Under the pieces are notes generated by a model, which saw nothing but the letters and a program-made list of their open reading frames with translations, made no database searches and was not told the origin of the DNA. Of a stretch of 64,000 bases of DNA, positions 43,296 to 60,156 are shown piece after piece. How positions within the stretch are numbered: position 1 is the stretch's first letter; each line of letters opens with the position of its first letter. The DNA is from Hormiphora californensis (Eukaryota > Ctenophora > Tentaculata > Cydippida > Pleurobrachiidae): the NCBI GenBank assembly GCA_020137815.1, contig CM035358.1, positions 204,856 through 268,855 on the forward strand. Reading direction: 5' to 3'. A program made the position numbers and the translations under genes.

Positions 43296-43668
43296 ATGGC
43301 AGAGCTGGCTACATTCAAAGAATTTCTTCAGAACTACATCCGCTGTACAGATGAATGTTTTCGTGCTTGCGTCAACGATTTCTCTAGCAGGGAGGTAATA
43401 CCTTTTCAATCGTGAATTATTAACTTTGTGACATGTGAAGGTAATCATACAGTGAACACTGAATTCTGTTGTGAACTCTGTTGTGAAATCTTTTGTAAAC
43501 TCTGTTGTGAACTCTGTTGTTTTAACTATTGTTTTCCAGGTCGGGGAAAAAGAAGATAAATGTACGACTAACTGCACTGATAAATATTTGAAAATTAACG
43601 CCCGATTGTTGACAAGAGTACAGGAGCACAATGAAATGCTTATATCTGCCCAAAGAACTGGCAAGTGA
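43296..43668 (+). CDS. TIMM9: Mitochondrial small TIM chaperone, Tim9-like
   Basis: Tim9 pairs with Tim10 as a hexameric chaperone in the intermembrane space, escorting hydrophobic carrier precursors to the TIM22 complex. Exons 43296-43394 and 43540-43668 (phase 0 intron) give 75 residues, slightly shorter than the usual roughly 85-90. The twin CX3C motifs are visible as CFRAC and CTTNC, separated by 15 residues and embedded in the family pattern TDECFRACVNDFSSRE ... DKYLKINARL; an extra Cys precedes the first motif. No cleavable presequence, as expected. Tim9 is preferred over Tim10/Tim8 because of the F-x-x-C-V-x-x-F-x-SRE wording, but Tim10b (Tim9b) cannot be excluded. The intron holds near-repeats of 'actctgttgtga'. 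Confidence 0.85.
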
Positions 43669-43816
43669 GACAGACTACATAAAGACATTTCCAAATTCTT
43701 GACTGTCTTCTCGGCAACTGTGTAATACCAACAACTGTGATGTCGCTGAGTTGGGGAACCAATCAGTTTTTAAAACTTGCCCATTTTCTCGCTTTGTTTT
43801 TTTTAATTTTATACTC

Positions 43817-44775
43817 CGTCACCTTCAAGTTAAAAGGGTATATTATATCTCTAGAAACATGGTTTTGAGATAATCAACAAAAACCGTTTTATGCCAAAAA
43901 ATACGGAGTTTTGAAAAGATACAATACAATTATAATTTATATCCCGCTTTTGGGCCTATAATGCATTGTTAGTGCTAGGAGGACGCCGTTTCAATCAGTC
44001 GATTGAAGTAACGCACCCACCACTAACAAGCCTTCTAAAGATATTCCTGTCATTTTTGTTAGTGATCTGGATGTGTTAGGCGATGAAGTAAAAACTATCT
44101 GACATTCATAAAAATGCAGATATACCCTGCCCGGGTGAATGAATTCACCCGGATAGCTTAGCAGAATTCGAAAATGACATTTTGGTATAGAGGTGGTGGT
44201 AGAGGGAAATTTTTGGTCACACTTTTGTTGCGAGGGACAACAATGTACACCCGGTCTTAGCAACTGAGCCGTGCACACAGCGACAATGTGCTCCTTTTTA
44301 ATGACACAATTTCATGAACGTGGTGTGTGCACAGCACTGACCAAAACATGAAAACGTGCTGCCGCGTGTTTCGTGTGTTACATACACATTGTCATCTTGA
44401 GAGTGATGGAGGTTAGATAGTTAATTAGTTAGGTTAGGATGTCGGAAGCCAGTTAGCAAGTGATTGTAAAGGAGCAGTTGCGTAGCAGGTATGGGTGGAC
44501 ATTTAATTATCCCTCTACCGATTTACTAGGTATTCAAATATGTCTTTTTCGAATTCTAACCCTACTTTGCTTTTTTGTAAAGCAAAGGAAAAATAAGTCA
44601 AAAGGGCATTTATAAGTCAAGATATACCCTTTCTGTAAATCCAAAATTTTTTGAATTTTACTTAGATCGATCCCATATTTTGGGCATAGTTTACACATGG
44701 AACAAGGACTCCAAACAACATGTAACATTAAGAAGGGTATATCTTAACTTAAATACCCTTTTAACTTGAAAGTGA
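43817..44775. mobile_element. Element with CGTCACCTTCAAGTTAAAAG ends
   Basis: The left end (43817) is complemented at about 44748-44775 ('cccttttaacttgaaagtga'). The middle has no long arms. It includes possible L2 3'-end debris (about 43915-43980) and a small inverted pair near 44131-44155 ('cgggtgaatgaattcacccg'). It fills most of the interval between TIMM9 and kinesin-13; no gene seen. Confidence 0.6.
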
Positions 44776-45014
44776 CGACCCCATATTTACATTTTCCCCA
44801 CATCCCCCTTTTCATACGAGAGATAAAGAGTGTAAATGTACACATTATCTCTAGATTATAAAGAGTCATTTAATAACTACATACTCACTTTCAACCTACA
44901 AACCCCACTGTATGTACCCATCACCACCGATATTGTTGCTAGGGACTTACTATAACCTGGCTAGTTGCTTTATACTGTCCCAAATGCGATATATGGCACC
45001 ATCTTTCTTTGCTA

Positions 45015-45286
45015 AAGTCGAATTTTTTAATCAAGGGACAGGGGGCCGCGCATTCAGAGAGGTCGCGCGGCGTTGTATTTGCGCGTGACAATCGAGATCA
45101 AGTTCCTGATAATCTTAAGACTTGAACCCGGAAGCGTTGGAAAGATAATTTTAAGACCTTTTCAACGCAACCAAGATCAAGTCTTTATCTTATCAGGAAG
45201 AGGAGATATGAGCGAAAATATTTAGCACGCGCAAAAAGACTTTGTATATGCGCGGCCCCCTGTCCCTTGATTAAAAAATTCGACTA
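45015..45286. mobile_element. 272-bp palindromic MITE, AAGTCGAATTTTTTAATCAA ends
   Basis: TA at 45013-45014 and 45287-45288. The arms carry 'gggacagggggccgcgc' and 'ctgataa.cttaagacttg'. A second copy with an insertion lies at 53779-54636, and a diverged relative at 55080-55352. It ends about 40 bp before the kinesin start codon, so it forms the immediate upstream or leader region. Confidence 0.85.
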
Positions 45287-45329
45287 TATATCGCTGTCAA
45301 ATTTACAAATACATCTTTTATACAGCGCA

Positions 45330-51347
<6,018 letters not shown>

Positions 51348-52124
51348 ATTCGTAGTTTCGTAAAACAATGAGAGGCACCATATATTGCAGTTTTCACATT
51401 ATATATGGCCCACGATGAATGATGCACACTATTATCATAACTCTTTAGTGAGAAAATAGAGCTCCCATTTCGTGGAAACTCCGATGAAACGTGATTTAGG
51501 ATTTCCTTTTTACACTTCCAAGTCTCAGATAACTAGGAGTGATTCTTCTCGCTATATAGTAGGAGCGCTTAGAGCAGCACACGCAAAAGTTGTGCGCCAC
51601 ACAAGAAAAAGTTTTTCAGGATCAACGGGGGGGTTCCAACCTATTTGTTGTACGTTTGTACGGAAAAAAACACGGGTTTCCTCAAACAAAAAAATACAAA
51701 AAAATACAAAAAAGTACAAAAAAATACAAAAAAATACAAAAAAATAAAACGGGGTATAAACGATTAAACAAAGCTTTTCTGATCGTTGAAACTTTAGTTT
51801 ATGATCATAATTGTGTCATAAATTCCTATTAAACTGTGGTTTCATACAAAATTAGCAACTTTTTCTTATAATTGGAAGATAAAAACATGTTTTAATCATG
51901 TTTTAATTGTTCTTTATCAAAACACAAGGAAATATTCTATTCAAAATTTTCGAAATCTGAATCAATGATGTTTACTTTTTCGAATTTCGAATGAAAGATA
52001 ATAATTACACGACAAACGTTCCTAGGTGGTACATTAGGACAAAAGGAACCCGTCCATGAACTTTTACTAGGCACCCACCTCCATAATTTGTTGTGCTTTT
52101 TTTGTACTGTTTGTACGAAAAATT

Positions 52125-53035
52125 GGAATTTCTAAGAGAGAAAATCTTTCCAAATCGAACTTTCTATCCAAGAAAGTATTATCGAATCGCAATTTCTAAG
52201 CGAGAGAAATTTTCCCGAATCGCAATTTCTTACCGAGAAATTTTTTCGAATCGTATTTTCTAAGCGAGAAATTTCCCCCAAATCGCAATTTCTTTACGAG
52301 AAAATTTTCTTGAATCGTATTTTCTAAGCGAGAAATTTCCCCGAATCGCAATTTCTTACCGAGAAAATTTTCTCGAAACGTATTTTCTAAGCGAGAAATT
52401 TCCTCGAATCGAAATTTGTTACCGAGAAAATTTTTCTCGAATCGTATTTTCTAAGCGAGAAATTTCCCCGAATCGCAATTTCTTTCCGAGAAAATTTTTC
52501 TCGAATCGTATTTTCTAAGCGAGAAATTTCCCCGAATCGCAATTTCTTACCGAGAAAATTTTCTCGAATCGTATTTTCTAAGCGAGAAATTTCCTAGCAT
52601 CGCAATTTCTTACCGAGAAAATTTTCTCGAATCGTATTTGGGACAGTCCACGTCTGAGTGAGATAATCTCACTCAGACATCACAGAATTTCTCTTAAGTG
52701 TACAATCTTTTTACAAAAATTAGAGTTGCTACATAAACTAGAGCATATCTAGTTTATGTAGCAAGTCTATTTTTGTAAAAAAGATTGTACACTTAGGAGA
52801 AATTCTGTGATGTCTGAGTGAGATTATCTCACTCAGACGTGGACTGTCCCATTTTCTAAGCGAGATATTTCCCCGAATCCCAATTTCTTACCGAAAAAAT
52901 TTCTCGAATCGTATTTTCTAAGCGAAAAATTTCCCCAAATCGCAATTTTTACCGAGAAAATTATCCCGAATCGAAATTAGTACCGAGAAAGTGATCTCCA
53001 ACTGAGAAAATTTTCTCGTAATCGTAATCCTGCAT
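52125..53035. repeat. About 63-bp tandem array
   Basis: Units read 'ctaagcgagaaatttccccg', 'aatcgcaatttcttaccgag', 'aaaattttctcgaatcgtat', at spacings of 62-66 bp, interrupted by the palindrome 52640-52850. The unit is made of related half-units (gagaaat / gagaaaat), so it arose from a shorter repeat. No spacers, hence not CRISPR. Confidence 0.85.
52640..52850. mobile_element. 211-bp palindromic MITE inside the 63-bp array
   Basis: GGGACAGTCCACGTCTGAGT and complement. ATTT on both sides (52636-52639, 52851-52854) matches one copy in uninterrupted array units, giving a probable 4-bp duplication. Arms about 95 bp. Confidence 0.85.
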
Positions 53036-53225
53036 TTTCGGAACGTGTTCGTCTCAACACTGCGCGTCGCAGACTGTACCAAACCCGGGCGAACAAGCTA
53101 ACAATAGTGCAATTACATGCGCGCGATGTACTATATCGCATGGAAGTTCACTATTGTTAGCTCGCCCACCCGGGTTAGCTCGATCACCCGCGACGCGCAA
53201 CGTTGAGACGAACACGCTCCGAAAA
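53034..53225. mobile_element. 190-bp GC-rich palindromic element
   Basis: 'ttcggaacgtgttcgtctca' is mirrored by 'tgagacgaacacgctccgaa'; inner 'aacccgggcgaac' and 'ctaacaatagtg' also pair. Much higher GC than the array beside it. Confidence 0.75.
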
Positions 53226-53778
53226 GAGAGCATAACGGTAATCTGAATCAATGATTTCGTTTTTTAGAATTTCAAAAACGTGTACTTTTACACACTTTTT
53301 AGTATGTAATTTTAGCAGGAAAATGGACGACAATGGAACTAAAAACGTTCATATATATATATGATAGATGGTACATGAACATAAACGGAACCCAGCTATG
53401 TATTATTTATACTTTTATCAGGCACCCACATTCTTCATTATTTTTTTGTATTTTTTTGTATTGTTTGTATGGAAAAAAACAAGAATTTCGGATACTTTTA
53501 TGTATGGTCCGTACAAAACCGTACAAAACCGTACAAAAAAATAGGTTGGAACCCCCCCGGATCAACTTTTCACGTTTTGGCTCATAACTTTGGCTCATTT
53601 AAACTCCTGTTCCTGATTTTAAGGCCCATCGAATGGCGTTGGTTTGAAGTATTAAATATCATCAGGAACAGGAGTTATGAGCCAAAACGTGAAAAGTTGA
53701 TCCTGAAAAACTTTTTCTTGCGTGTTTTTTTAAAAAACGAAATTGGTGTGGCGCGCGACTTTTGCGTGTGCTGCTCTA

Positions 53779-54636
53779 AAGTCGAATTTTTTAATCAAGG
53801 GACATGGGGCCGCGCATTCAGAGAGGTCGCGCGGCGTTGTATTTGCGCGTGATAATCGATATCAAGTTCCTGGCAATCTTAAGACTTTAAAGGGCCTAAA
53901 AACCCAAATTTTATTTATTTATTTTGAACACTCCATTGTAACAAGCATGCTATTGGAGTCCCAAAAAACATAGGTACACGCCCCACCCGCCCAATGTCGT
54001 GAGCCCAGGGGAGCCCCTCAAGTTGGGGTCCATTTGGGGTCCCCTTGTAAACGCGGTTGTATTCCTTGAAATGCTAACAATATGATCCTCTCTCAAATAT
54101 AAAATGTAGGATAGAAACTATCCTTGTGTTTTAGTAGATTTCATAATATTTCTCATCAATTATTATTTAAGCCTATCAAAACTAGGAGAAAAATTACCAG
54201 AATACAGAGACAAGAAAGATTATGTACTCACCTGAAACACAATGCTAAATTTTACCCAAAACTTCAAATTTCAGAGAGGATCATATTGTTAGCATTTCAA
54301 GGAGTACAACCGCGTTTACAAGGGGACCCCAACTGGGCCCCAACTTGAGGGGCTCCCCTGGGCTCACATTGGGCGGGTGGGGCGTGTACCTAGGTTTTTT
54401 GGGACTCCAATAGCATGCTTGTTACGATGTAGTGTTTAAAATGATTAAATAGAATTTGGGTTTTTAGGCCCTTTAACTCGACAGCGTTGGAAAGATAATT
54501 TTAAGACCTTTTCAACGCAACCAAGATCAAGTCTTTATCTTATCAGGAACAGGAGATATGAGCGAAAACGTTTAGCACGCGCAAAAAGACTTTTGTAAAT
54601 GTGCGGCCCCTGTCCCTTGATTAAAAAATTCGACTA
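53779..54636. mobile_element. MITE copy 2 (AAGTCGAATTTTTTAATCAA ends), interrupted
   Basis: TA at 53777-53778 and 54637-54638; removing it restores the end of the host palindrome (gctgctcTA + agcgctcctac). Nearly identical to 45015-45286 except for the element at 53890-54473 placed near its centre. Confidence 0.85.
53890..54473. mobile_element. 584-bp palindrome nested in MITE copy 2
   Basis: AAGGGCCTAAAAACCCAAAT and complement, TA at 53888-53889 and 54474-54475. Arms about 200 bp ('gggcgggtggggcgtgtacc', 'caagcatgctattggagtc'). The central segment 54080-54140 is shared with 26090-26160. Confidence 0.8.
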
Positions 54637-54654
54637 TAAGCGCTCCTACTAATA

Positions 54655-54861
54655 GGGGGAGACACACTGAAGTTGAGCGCGCTCTTTCAAATCTCAACCT
54701 TGCGGCACACACTGAAGTTCGAAGTTCGAAGTTTCGCGGAAAAGTTCGAAAAATGGGGTTTCGTGAAACTTCGAACTTTTCCGCGAAACTTCGAACTTCA
54801 GTGTGTGTCGCGAGGTTGAGATTTGAACGAGCGTGCCCAACTTCAGTGTGTCTCCCGACCT
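54655..54861. mobile_element. About 205-bp palindromic MITE, ACACACTGAAGTTGAGCG type
   Basis: Arms of about 95 bp with 'caaatctcaacc' and 'gaagttcgaagtttcgcgga'; preceded by TA at 54653-54654. Short relative of 32378-32856. Confidence 0.8.
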
Positions 54862-55079
54862 AGATGTCGGTATACATATTGTACAAAGGCATGCGATAAT
54901 TAGTATAATATTACACGCCGTATTGCTATCTTTGCTCGGTTTTTATCCTGTATGAGAAAGTAGGCCGAAAATTATTTTCTTCTAACTAGATAATTTTTGG
55001 CATACTTTTTCATACAGAAATCTTCTAGAGAGAATGATACAAAAAATCAGATTGATTAGGATTGTCTGTCAAAACTATA

Positions 55080-55352
55080 GTCCGATTTTTAATAAAGCGA
55101 ACCGGGGTGCGCATTTACATAATTCGATTTGCGTGTGCTAAACCATTTCGATCATATCTCTGGCTCCTGATAAGATAAAGACTTGATCCTGGTTGCGTTG
55201 GAAAGAGAAAAATGTTATCTTTACAATGCGACCAATGACAAGTCTCTATCTTATCAGGAACCAGATTTAGCAATAGCACGTGCAAATAATTTCCGTACAT
55301 CATGCACGGAAAGTTTTTGCGCACAAGCGGTCCGCTTTATTAAAAATCGGAC
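55080..55352. mobile_element. 273-bp MITE, GTCCGATTTTTAATAAAGCG ends
   Basis: TA at 55078-55079 and 55353-55354. Shares its inner part ('gataaagacttgatcctggt', 'gcgttggaaaga') with 45015-45286 but has diverged ends: a sister family. Confidence 0.8.
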
Positions 55353-55383
55353 TATATCCATGCGTTGTCTTTCTTATTTCGAC

Positions 55384-56738
55384 GGGGGGGGGGGGCCGCG
55401 TGAATTTAATATCCATGTCCTAAATAAACACGTCTGACTTTAATGTCCCTGGGACATTAAAAGACATTAAAAGACATTAAAAGACATTAAAGGACATTTA
55501 ATATAAACATGAATTTTCAGCTATTATTAAACTAAAATGGTGTTTTCAACCACTTAATATTTACTTCTAATGTCCCCTCTATTGATTCCAACCAATACCA
55601 TAGATGTTGGGGGTGATTAAGCCTCATTTTAGGGTGGCCCTGTACCTCTAAGCGAACCCCGGAAATTTTGAAGTTTTGGACTAAATGTCAAGGTTTTAAA
55701 GTGAAAATAGCCCCGATTTTGATGAAACTCAGTCAGAATGGTCTTTGATGTCTAATTAGAAGTCAAAAAATTGTTGAGTGCTCAAATCCTTAATTTAGGT
55801 TTTTTTAGGTTTTTTAGGTTTTTTGGCTTTTATGGGTTTCAGGAACGTCCTAGAACAAAATAAATAGAATCATCTTTCTCGGCGTGAAATTCTGCATCGA
55901 TCATAGTGGCTATAAACCTTTCTATGACGTAGTTATCCCAAAAAACCAAACGGGTATGCTTCATGTGGTAAGGTTTTTTAGGTTTTATTCGTTACACAGA
56001 CATCGCAGATCAAAATGGTTTTCACTAAAATGATTTCCTCACCAATACACGTCGATTGAGTACCTATAACATGGTGTTCTGACAAGAGGTTCGCCCGTTA
56101 GCCTAAAACATGTACCCGCCCCTATAACATGTACCCGTTTGGGATAACTCTACGTCATAGAAAGGTTTATAGCCACTAAAATCGATACAGAATTTCACAC
56201 TGAGAAAGATGGTTCTATTCATTTTGTTCTAGGACGTTCCTGAAACCCATAAAAACCAAAAAAACCTAAAAAACCTAAAAGTCGTAAATTTAGGAGTTGA
56301 GCACTAAATTTTTTTTGACACCAAACACTATTCTGACCAAGTTTCTTCAAAATCGGGGCTGTTCTCTCTCACTCTAAAGCCTTCGGTGTCTTTTCTACTC
56401 GTTTCATAAGATGATTTTGAGATATCGTCTAGGCTAGAAATATGCATGTATGTAAAAAAGGTACCGCACCCACGCCCCACGCAAAAGCAAGCCTAATTAC
56501 CAGTGAACATTTATGACATTCATTGGAATCGAAAGATGGGACCTTTAGTAGTACATTGGTGGTAAACATGTTTGGTAACACATTTTGGAATGGTTTTCGG
56601 AAGTTATAATTTAATGTCTTTTAATGTCTTATAATGTCCTTTAATGTCTTTTAATGTCCTAAATAATAACGGACAATTTAATGTCCCAAAAATCGAGGGA
56701 CATTAAAGGACATTTTAATACGCGGGCCCCCCCCCCCC
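55384..56738. mobile_element. Foldback element, G-run ends, GACATTAAAA arms, 8-bp duplication
   Basis: G12 then CCGCG..; right end the complement into C12. ATTTCGAC flanks at 55376-55383 and 56739-56746. Subterminal repeats of 'gacattaaaa' (55455-55500), mirrored as 'ttttaatgtc' (56610-56660). The arms continue inward for about 500 bp ('tttcaggaacgtcctagaac', 'tagaaaggtttatagccact'). No coding gene. Confidence 0.88.
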
Positions 56739-56749
56739 ATTTCGACTAT

Positions 56750-57540
56750 GAAGATGTAAACCCATACGATCGAGCTAGAACGAAGTATGATGTGTGATTT
56801 TGGTGATGTCACCACACATATTTGTTTGTAAATAGTATTGGAATATGGCATCGTGATTATATATATAATATTATATTTAAATCCTGAAAATCCAGCTTAT
56901 TACGTGTTACTGTCTGACGCCGTCCATTCGATTTGGCCGCAACCATCATTTTCAGTCTGAACCTTCAGAACTCAGTTTCATAATGAACAATTTCTTTTTT
57001 TCCTTTTTGCACATTTTCCTACTTTGCAGTATATAGTAGTAGTGGGGACAAATTTTTAACTTTTTGAGTTTTTATTTGTCGGAAAGCAAATTCCGGTTGT
57101 AACCGACTAATTTTGGCCTGCTGAACACCGCGATCCCATTCATGAAAAAGCTCTCAAAATTGAAGAACATGACCAAAATGAACATTTTTGGTCCAACATG
57201 AACATTTTCGGGTCAAAAATGAAATTTATTTGGCTAACTTAAATGATTTATATTAATTCCAATAGGTTTCCAGCCGCTGCACTGAACACGACTCTAGCCA
57301 TTAAAAAAGTTGGCCAAAAGCTGGTGTAAAACACACATATATTTTCCTTATTTCGGTATTTTTTGGTAAAAAAGTAAACTTTTTTAATCGCCTGGCCCAT
57401 GTAATTGACATACACTACCCCAATTCCGTTTTCAGGATGTAGTAGACAATTGTCCATAGTTTCATATCTACTAGATTTTTGTCGACTTGGCCCTTTACCC
57501 CTAGATAATCTAGGGGTAAACTAAGGGCCAAGTCGACAAA
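56750..57540. other. No gene; hairpin at 57483-57543
   Basis: AT-rich. The hairpin reads GTCGACTTGGCCCTTTACCC and near-complement. 57060-57240 has phrases such as 'aacatgaacattt' repeated. Confidence 0.5.
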
Positions 57541-57578
57541 AATTTCACTTAGCCCACATACAACTTGTCACCTGGAAA

Positions 57579-57674
57579 CTGTCAGGCCAATGCTCTGACC
57601 ACAGTTCTCGCGCGCTCCGCGTGCAGAACTATATTTGAGAGAAACGAGAATGGGTCAGGCCAATGCTCTGACAG
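57579..57674. mobile_element. 96-bp mini-transposon copy
   Basis: CTGTCAGGCCAATGCTCTGA at the left; the same word CTGACAG-terminated at the right; inner 'cacagttctcgcgcgctccg'. No clear direct duplication at its flanks, probably because it lies within a palindrome arm. Confidence 0.7.
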
Positions 57675-57906
57675 TTTCCGATTAATTTTGATAGTGATAC
57701 GCTGAATCGCGTAAGCAACTTTTCCAATCCCTCAGAGGTCGGGAAAGTGCCCTAATTGAGTATAATTCGCCTTAATTGCTCAATTAAGGCACTTTGCCGA
57801 CCTCTGAGGGACTGGAAAGGTTGCTTAAGAAGTGATTCAGCATATCAAAATTAGTCGGTAAAATGCCCTCGGCCTCACTCGCTTATAAGCGTGTATCATT
57901 TCCAGG

Positions 57907-58009
57907 CTGTCAGAGCATTGGCCTGACCCTATTCTCATTTCTTTCAAATAAGTGTTCTGTTCTGCACGCGGAGCGCGCGAGAACTGTGGTCAGAGCATTG
58001 GCCTGACAG
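57907..58009. mobile_element. 103-bp mini-transposon copy, opposite arm
   Basis: Near-complement of 57579-57674 (inner 'cggagcgcgcgagaactgtg'). Confidence 0.7.
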
Positions 58010-58257
58010 ATCGGAAAAGTGCCATCACATAAGCATCAATCATTTCCAGGTGACAAGTTGTAAGTGGGGTCAATTAAACCCAATTATGCACAATTAGGAC
58101 ACTTTCCTGACCTCTGCGGGATTGGAAAAGTGATTCATCGTATAAAAATTAGTTTGGCCACATTGATGCCTGAGTGAGATCGAGGTCGCGCAGCAACCGA
58201 GATCGATCTCAGTCTCACATACATCTCACATACATCTCACATACATCTCACATACAT

Positions 58258-58990
58258 TCTTCGCGGAGCGAGAATAGGTTGCAATGCAATGGAGCCAAAA
58301 AATTAGTCCGGTACAGCGGTTTTGACTTTGATATGAATAAGTTTCAGTTTTTACTTTCCAAGCTTGGTCAAATGATCAAGTTTAGTCAGTCTGTGCGCAC
58401 CTTGGTGACATTGACACCTAGTGCATGCGAGATCGAGGTCGCGCAGCGACCGAGATCGAGCTCGCACATAGGTGTCCGCTCCGCCCCCTAAAAAAGGGTC
58501 GTGTCTTTCAAGCCAAATTGCACGTGATCCACTGAACCGATTTGCATCCGGTTTGTCGCAAAAGACTACAAATTGGTCTTAGTTTACTGGAAAATACCCG
58601 AGAAGTTTGTCTGTCAACAGGAAGGGTGTCAAAATTGACACTGAAGTCAAATCTATGATCTGGCTTCCGAGCCTTTTTGCACCACTCCCAGACGGTGTAG
58701 AATGAATTTGAGGGTATCAGAAGATAGGTTGAACTCTTGTGAGTACTGGAAAATACCCGGCGTTAATAGCTGATGCTAATTGTATCAACATATCTCCCAA
58801 TATCTTCTAAATCGCATGGGCGTAGTGCAGAAACTCTCGGAAGCCATATTATAGGTTTGACTTCAGTGTCAATTTTGACCCACTTCCTGTTGACAGACAA
58901 ACTTCTCGGGTATTTTCCAGTATATTAGGATCATTTGTAGTCTTTTGCGACAAACCGGATGCAAATCGGTCCAGTGGATCGCGTGCAACA
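58258..58990. mobile_element. Palindromic element related to 25590-26090
   Basis: 'gtgatccactgaaccgattt' (58524) is mirrored at about 58962-58982, with 'aagtttgtctgtcaacagga' and complement further inward. Flanked on both sides by 'gatcgaggtcgcgca'-like text (58178, 58431, and 59045 inverted). Confidence 0.7.
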
Positions 58991-59195
58991 TCCCTTGAAA
59001 GAAACGACCCTTTTTGAGGCGGAGCAGACACCTGTGTGTGAGCTCAATCTTGGTCGCGCACGGTGTCTATGTCACCAAGTGTGCACCCATATGTACCACG
59101 TGATATGAATTCGTGCGCTCTGAGAGGATGTTGTACAGGTCACGTGATATGTCACAGACTCTGAGTCAGAGTGCGTGACTCGCACGGGGGAGAGA

Positions 59196-59560
59196 TCATC
59201 GATCTCGATTCAATCTTTGGGCCTTCGAAAAAATATCGATTCGATTCGATCTTTGGGCCATCAAAAACATTTGGATTCGATTCGATTCGATCTTCAGGCG
59301 ATCAAAAAATAGCAATTTGATCTCGATTCGATCTTTGAGCTCAAAATACCGGCGAAAATTGATGTTTTTTTCTCCATTTGATCTTGATACGATCTTTGAG
59401 CTCAAAATACCGGCGAAAATTGATGTTTTTTTCTCTATTTGATAATGATCTTGATTCGATCTTTGGGTAATCAAAGAAATATCGATTCGATTCGATTCGA
59501 TCTTTGGGGCATCAAAAATTTTTCGATTCGATCTCGATTCGATCTTTGAGCTTAAAATAA
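59196..59560. repeat. Degenerate minisatellite of TCGATTCGATCTTT units
   Basis: Units of about 60-75 bp ('attcgatctttgggccatca', 'aaaataccggcgaaaattga') with many partial duplications. A 159-codon reverse open frame over it is a repeat artefact. Confidence 0.8.
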
Positions 59561-59570
59561 AGTCGGACCC

Positions 59571-60120
59571 CGATTTAGAGGCATCCTCGAGAGAAAGGGT
59601 TTTGTCAGCTAAATCGGGGTGTCCACTAAATCGGAGTGAGCCATATTTGGCCCATAAAAACCTATTTTTGTCCAAAATGCTATATTAAGACATATCTAAC
59701 TTCATGCAGTATTCATGTATTGATTACATGATCATTTCTGATTAGAAATAGAAAGTTGAAAAAATTGATTATCGGATGTCCTGTTGCTAATTAGACGGCT
59801 CGAAACGAACCGATACGTGATACCATCCCGAATCGGGGCACCCTAAGCGGGGTGAGGAAGTATCAAAATTTCAAGATAAATTTTTCTCTGAAAATTCATG
59901 GGGAGCACTGATCAAAGCAATCATTCTGTAAAATTTTACCAAAAAACATGAAAAATTTTATAGGTACACCAGCCACGTTCGATTCGTGTTTCGAATCGGT
60001 GATCTTATCGCATGTTCTGCCGCTAATTAGACGGTTCGAAACGAACCGATACGTGATCCTCACGAAGCCCCATCAAATCGCAAGTTTTGACGCAATTGGT
60101 AAACTTGTGATTCGATAGGG
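59571..60120. mobile_element. Pogo-like element, left half only
   Basis: Starts AGTCGGACCCCGATTTAGAG and follows 46564-47432 until about 60117, then is cut by the LINE. The right half is absent from the window. Confidence 0.75.
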
Positions 60121-60156
60121 TGACTTCAATAGTCACGTGACAGCCTGTCTGACAAG

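Larger units (their letters stand above)
51627..53558. mobile_element. Foldback element, G-run ends, 8-bp duplication GGATCAAC
   Basis: G7 then TTCCAACCTATTTGTTGTAC; right end the complement then C7. GGATCAAC flanks at 51619-51626 and 53559-53566; the opposite arm of the host palindrome (about 53670-53735) shows the same site once, unoccupied. Subterminal short repeats 'acaaaaaaat' (51690-51745) and 'ccgtacaaaa' (53505-53540). Inside: similar inner arms near 51845-52020 and 53270-53410, a roughly 63-bp tandem array (52125-53035), and palindromes at 52640 and 53034. Confidence 0.85.
51559..54649. mobile_element. Palindromic MITE carrying several nested transposons
   Basis: The ends GTAGGAGCGCTTAGAGCAGC and complement are flanked by TA (51557-51558, 54650-51); the right end is split from its arm by the insertion at 53779-54636. 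The original element is a hairpin: 'aagaaaaagtttttcaggat' and 'ttggctcataact' are mirrored around 53560-53735. Nested inside: 51627-53558 (left arm) and 53779-54636 (right arm). Confidence 0.8.
57545..58075. mobile_element. Palindromic element with two mini-transposon copies
   Basis: 'caacttgtcacctgg' (57561) is mirrored by 'ccaggtgacaagttg' (about 58047). Each arm carries one copy of the CTGTCAG mini-element (57579-57674 and 57907-58009), as if one insertion was copied to the other arm. A central palindrome (57700-57880) reads 'ccctcagaggtcgggaaagt'. Confidence 0.7.

Noticed and set aside
53469-53973. Frames of 76-127 codons around 53.5-54.0 kb
   Set aside because: They cross boundaries of three nested palindromic elements and the same words recur elsewhere as non-coding repeats.
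59196-59675. 159-codon minus-strand frame rich in Ile-Glu-Ser-Arg
   Set aside because: It follows the TCGATTCGATCTTT minisatellite and runs into the pogo-like terminal repeat; no domain.
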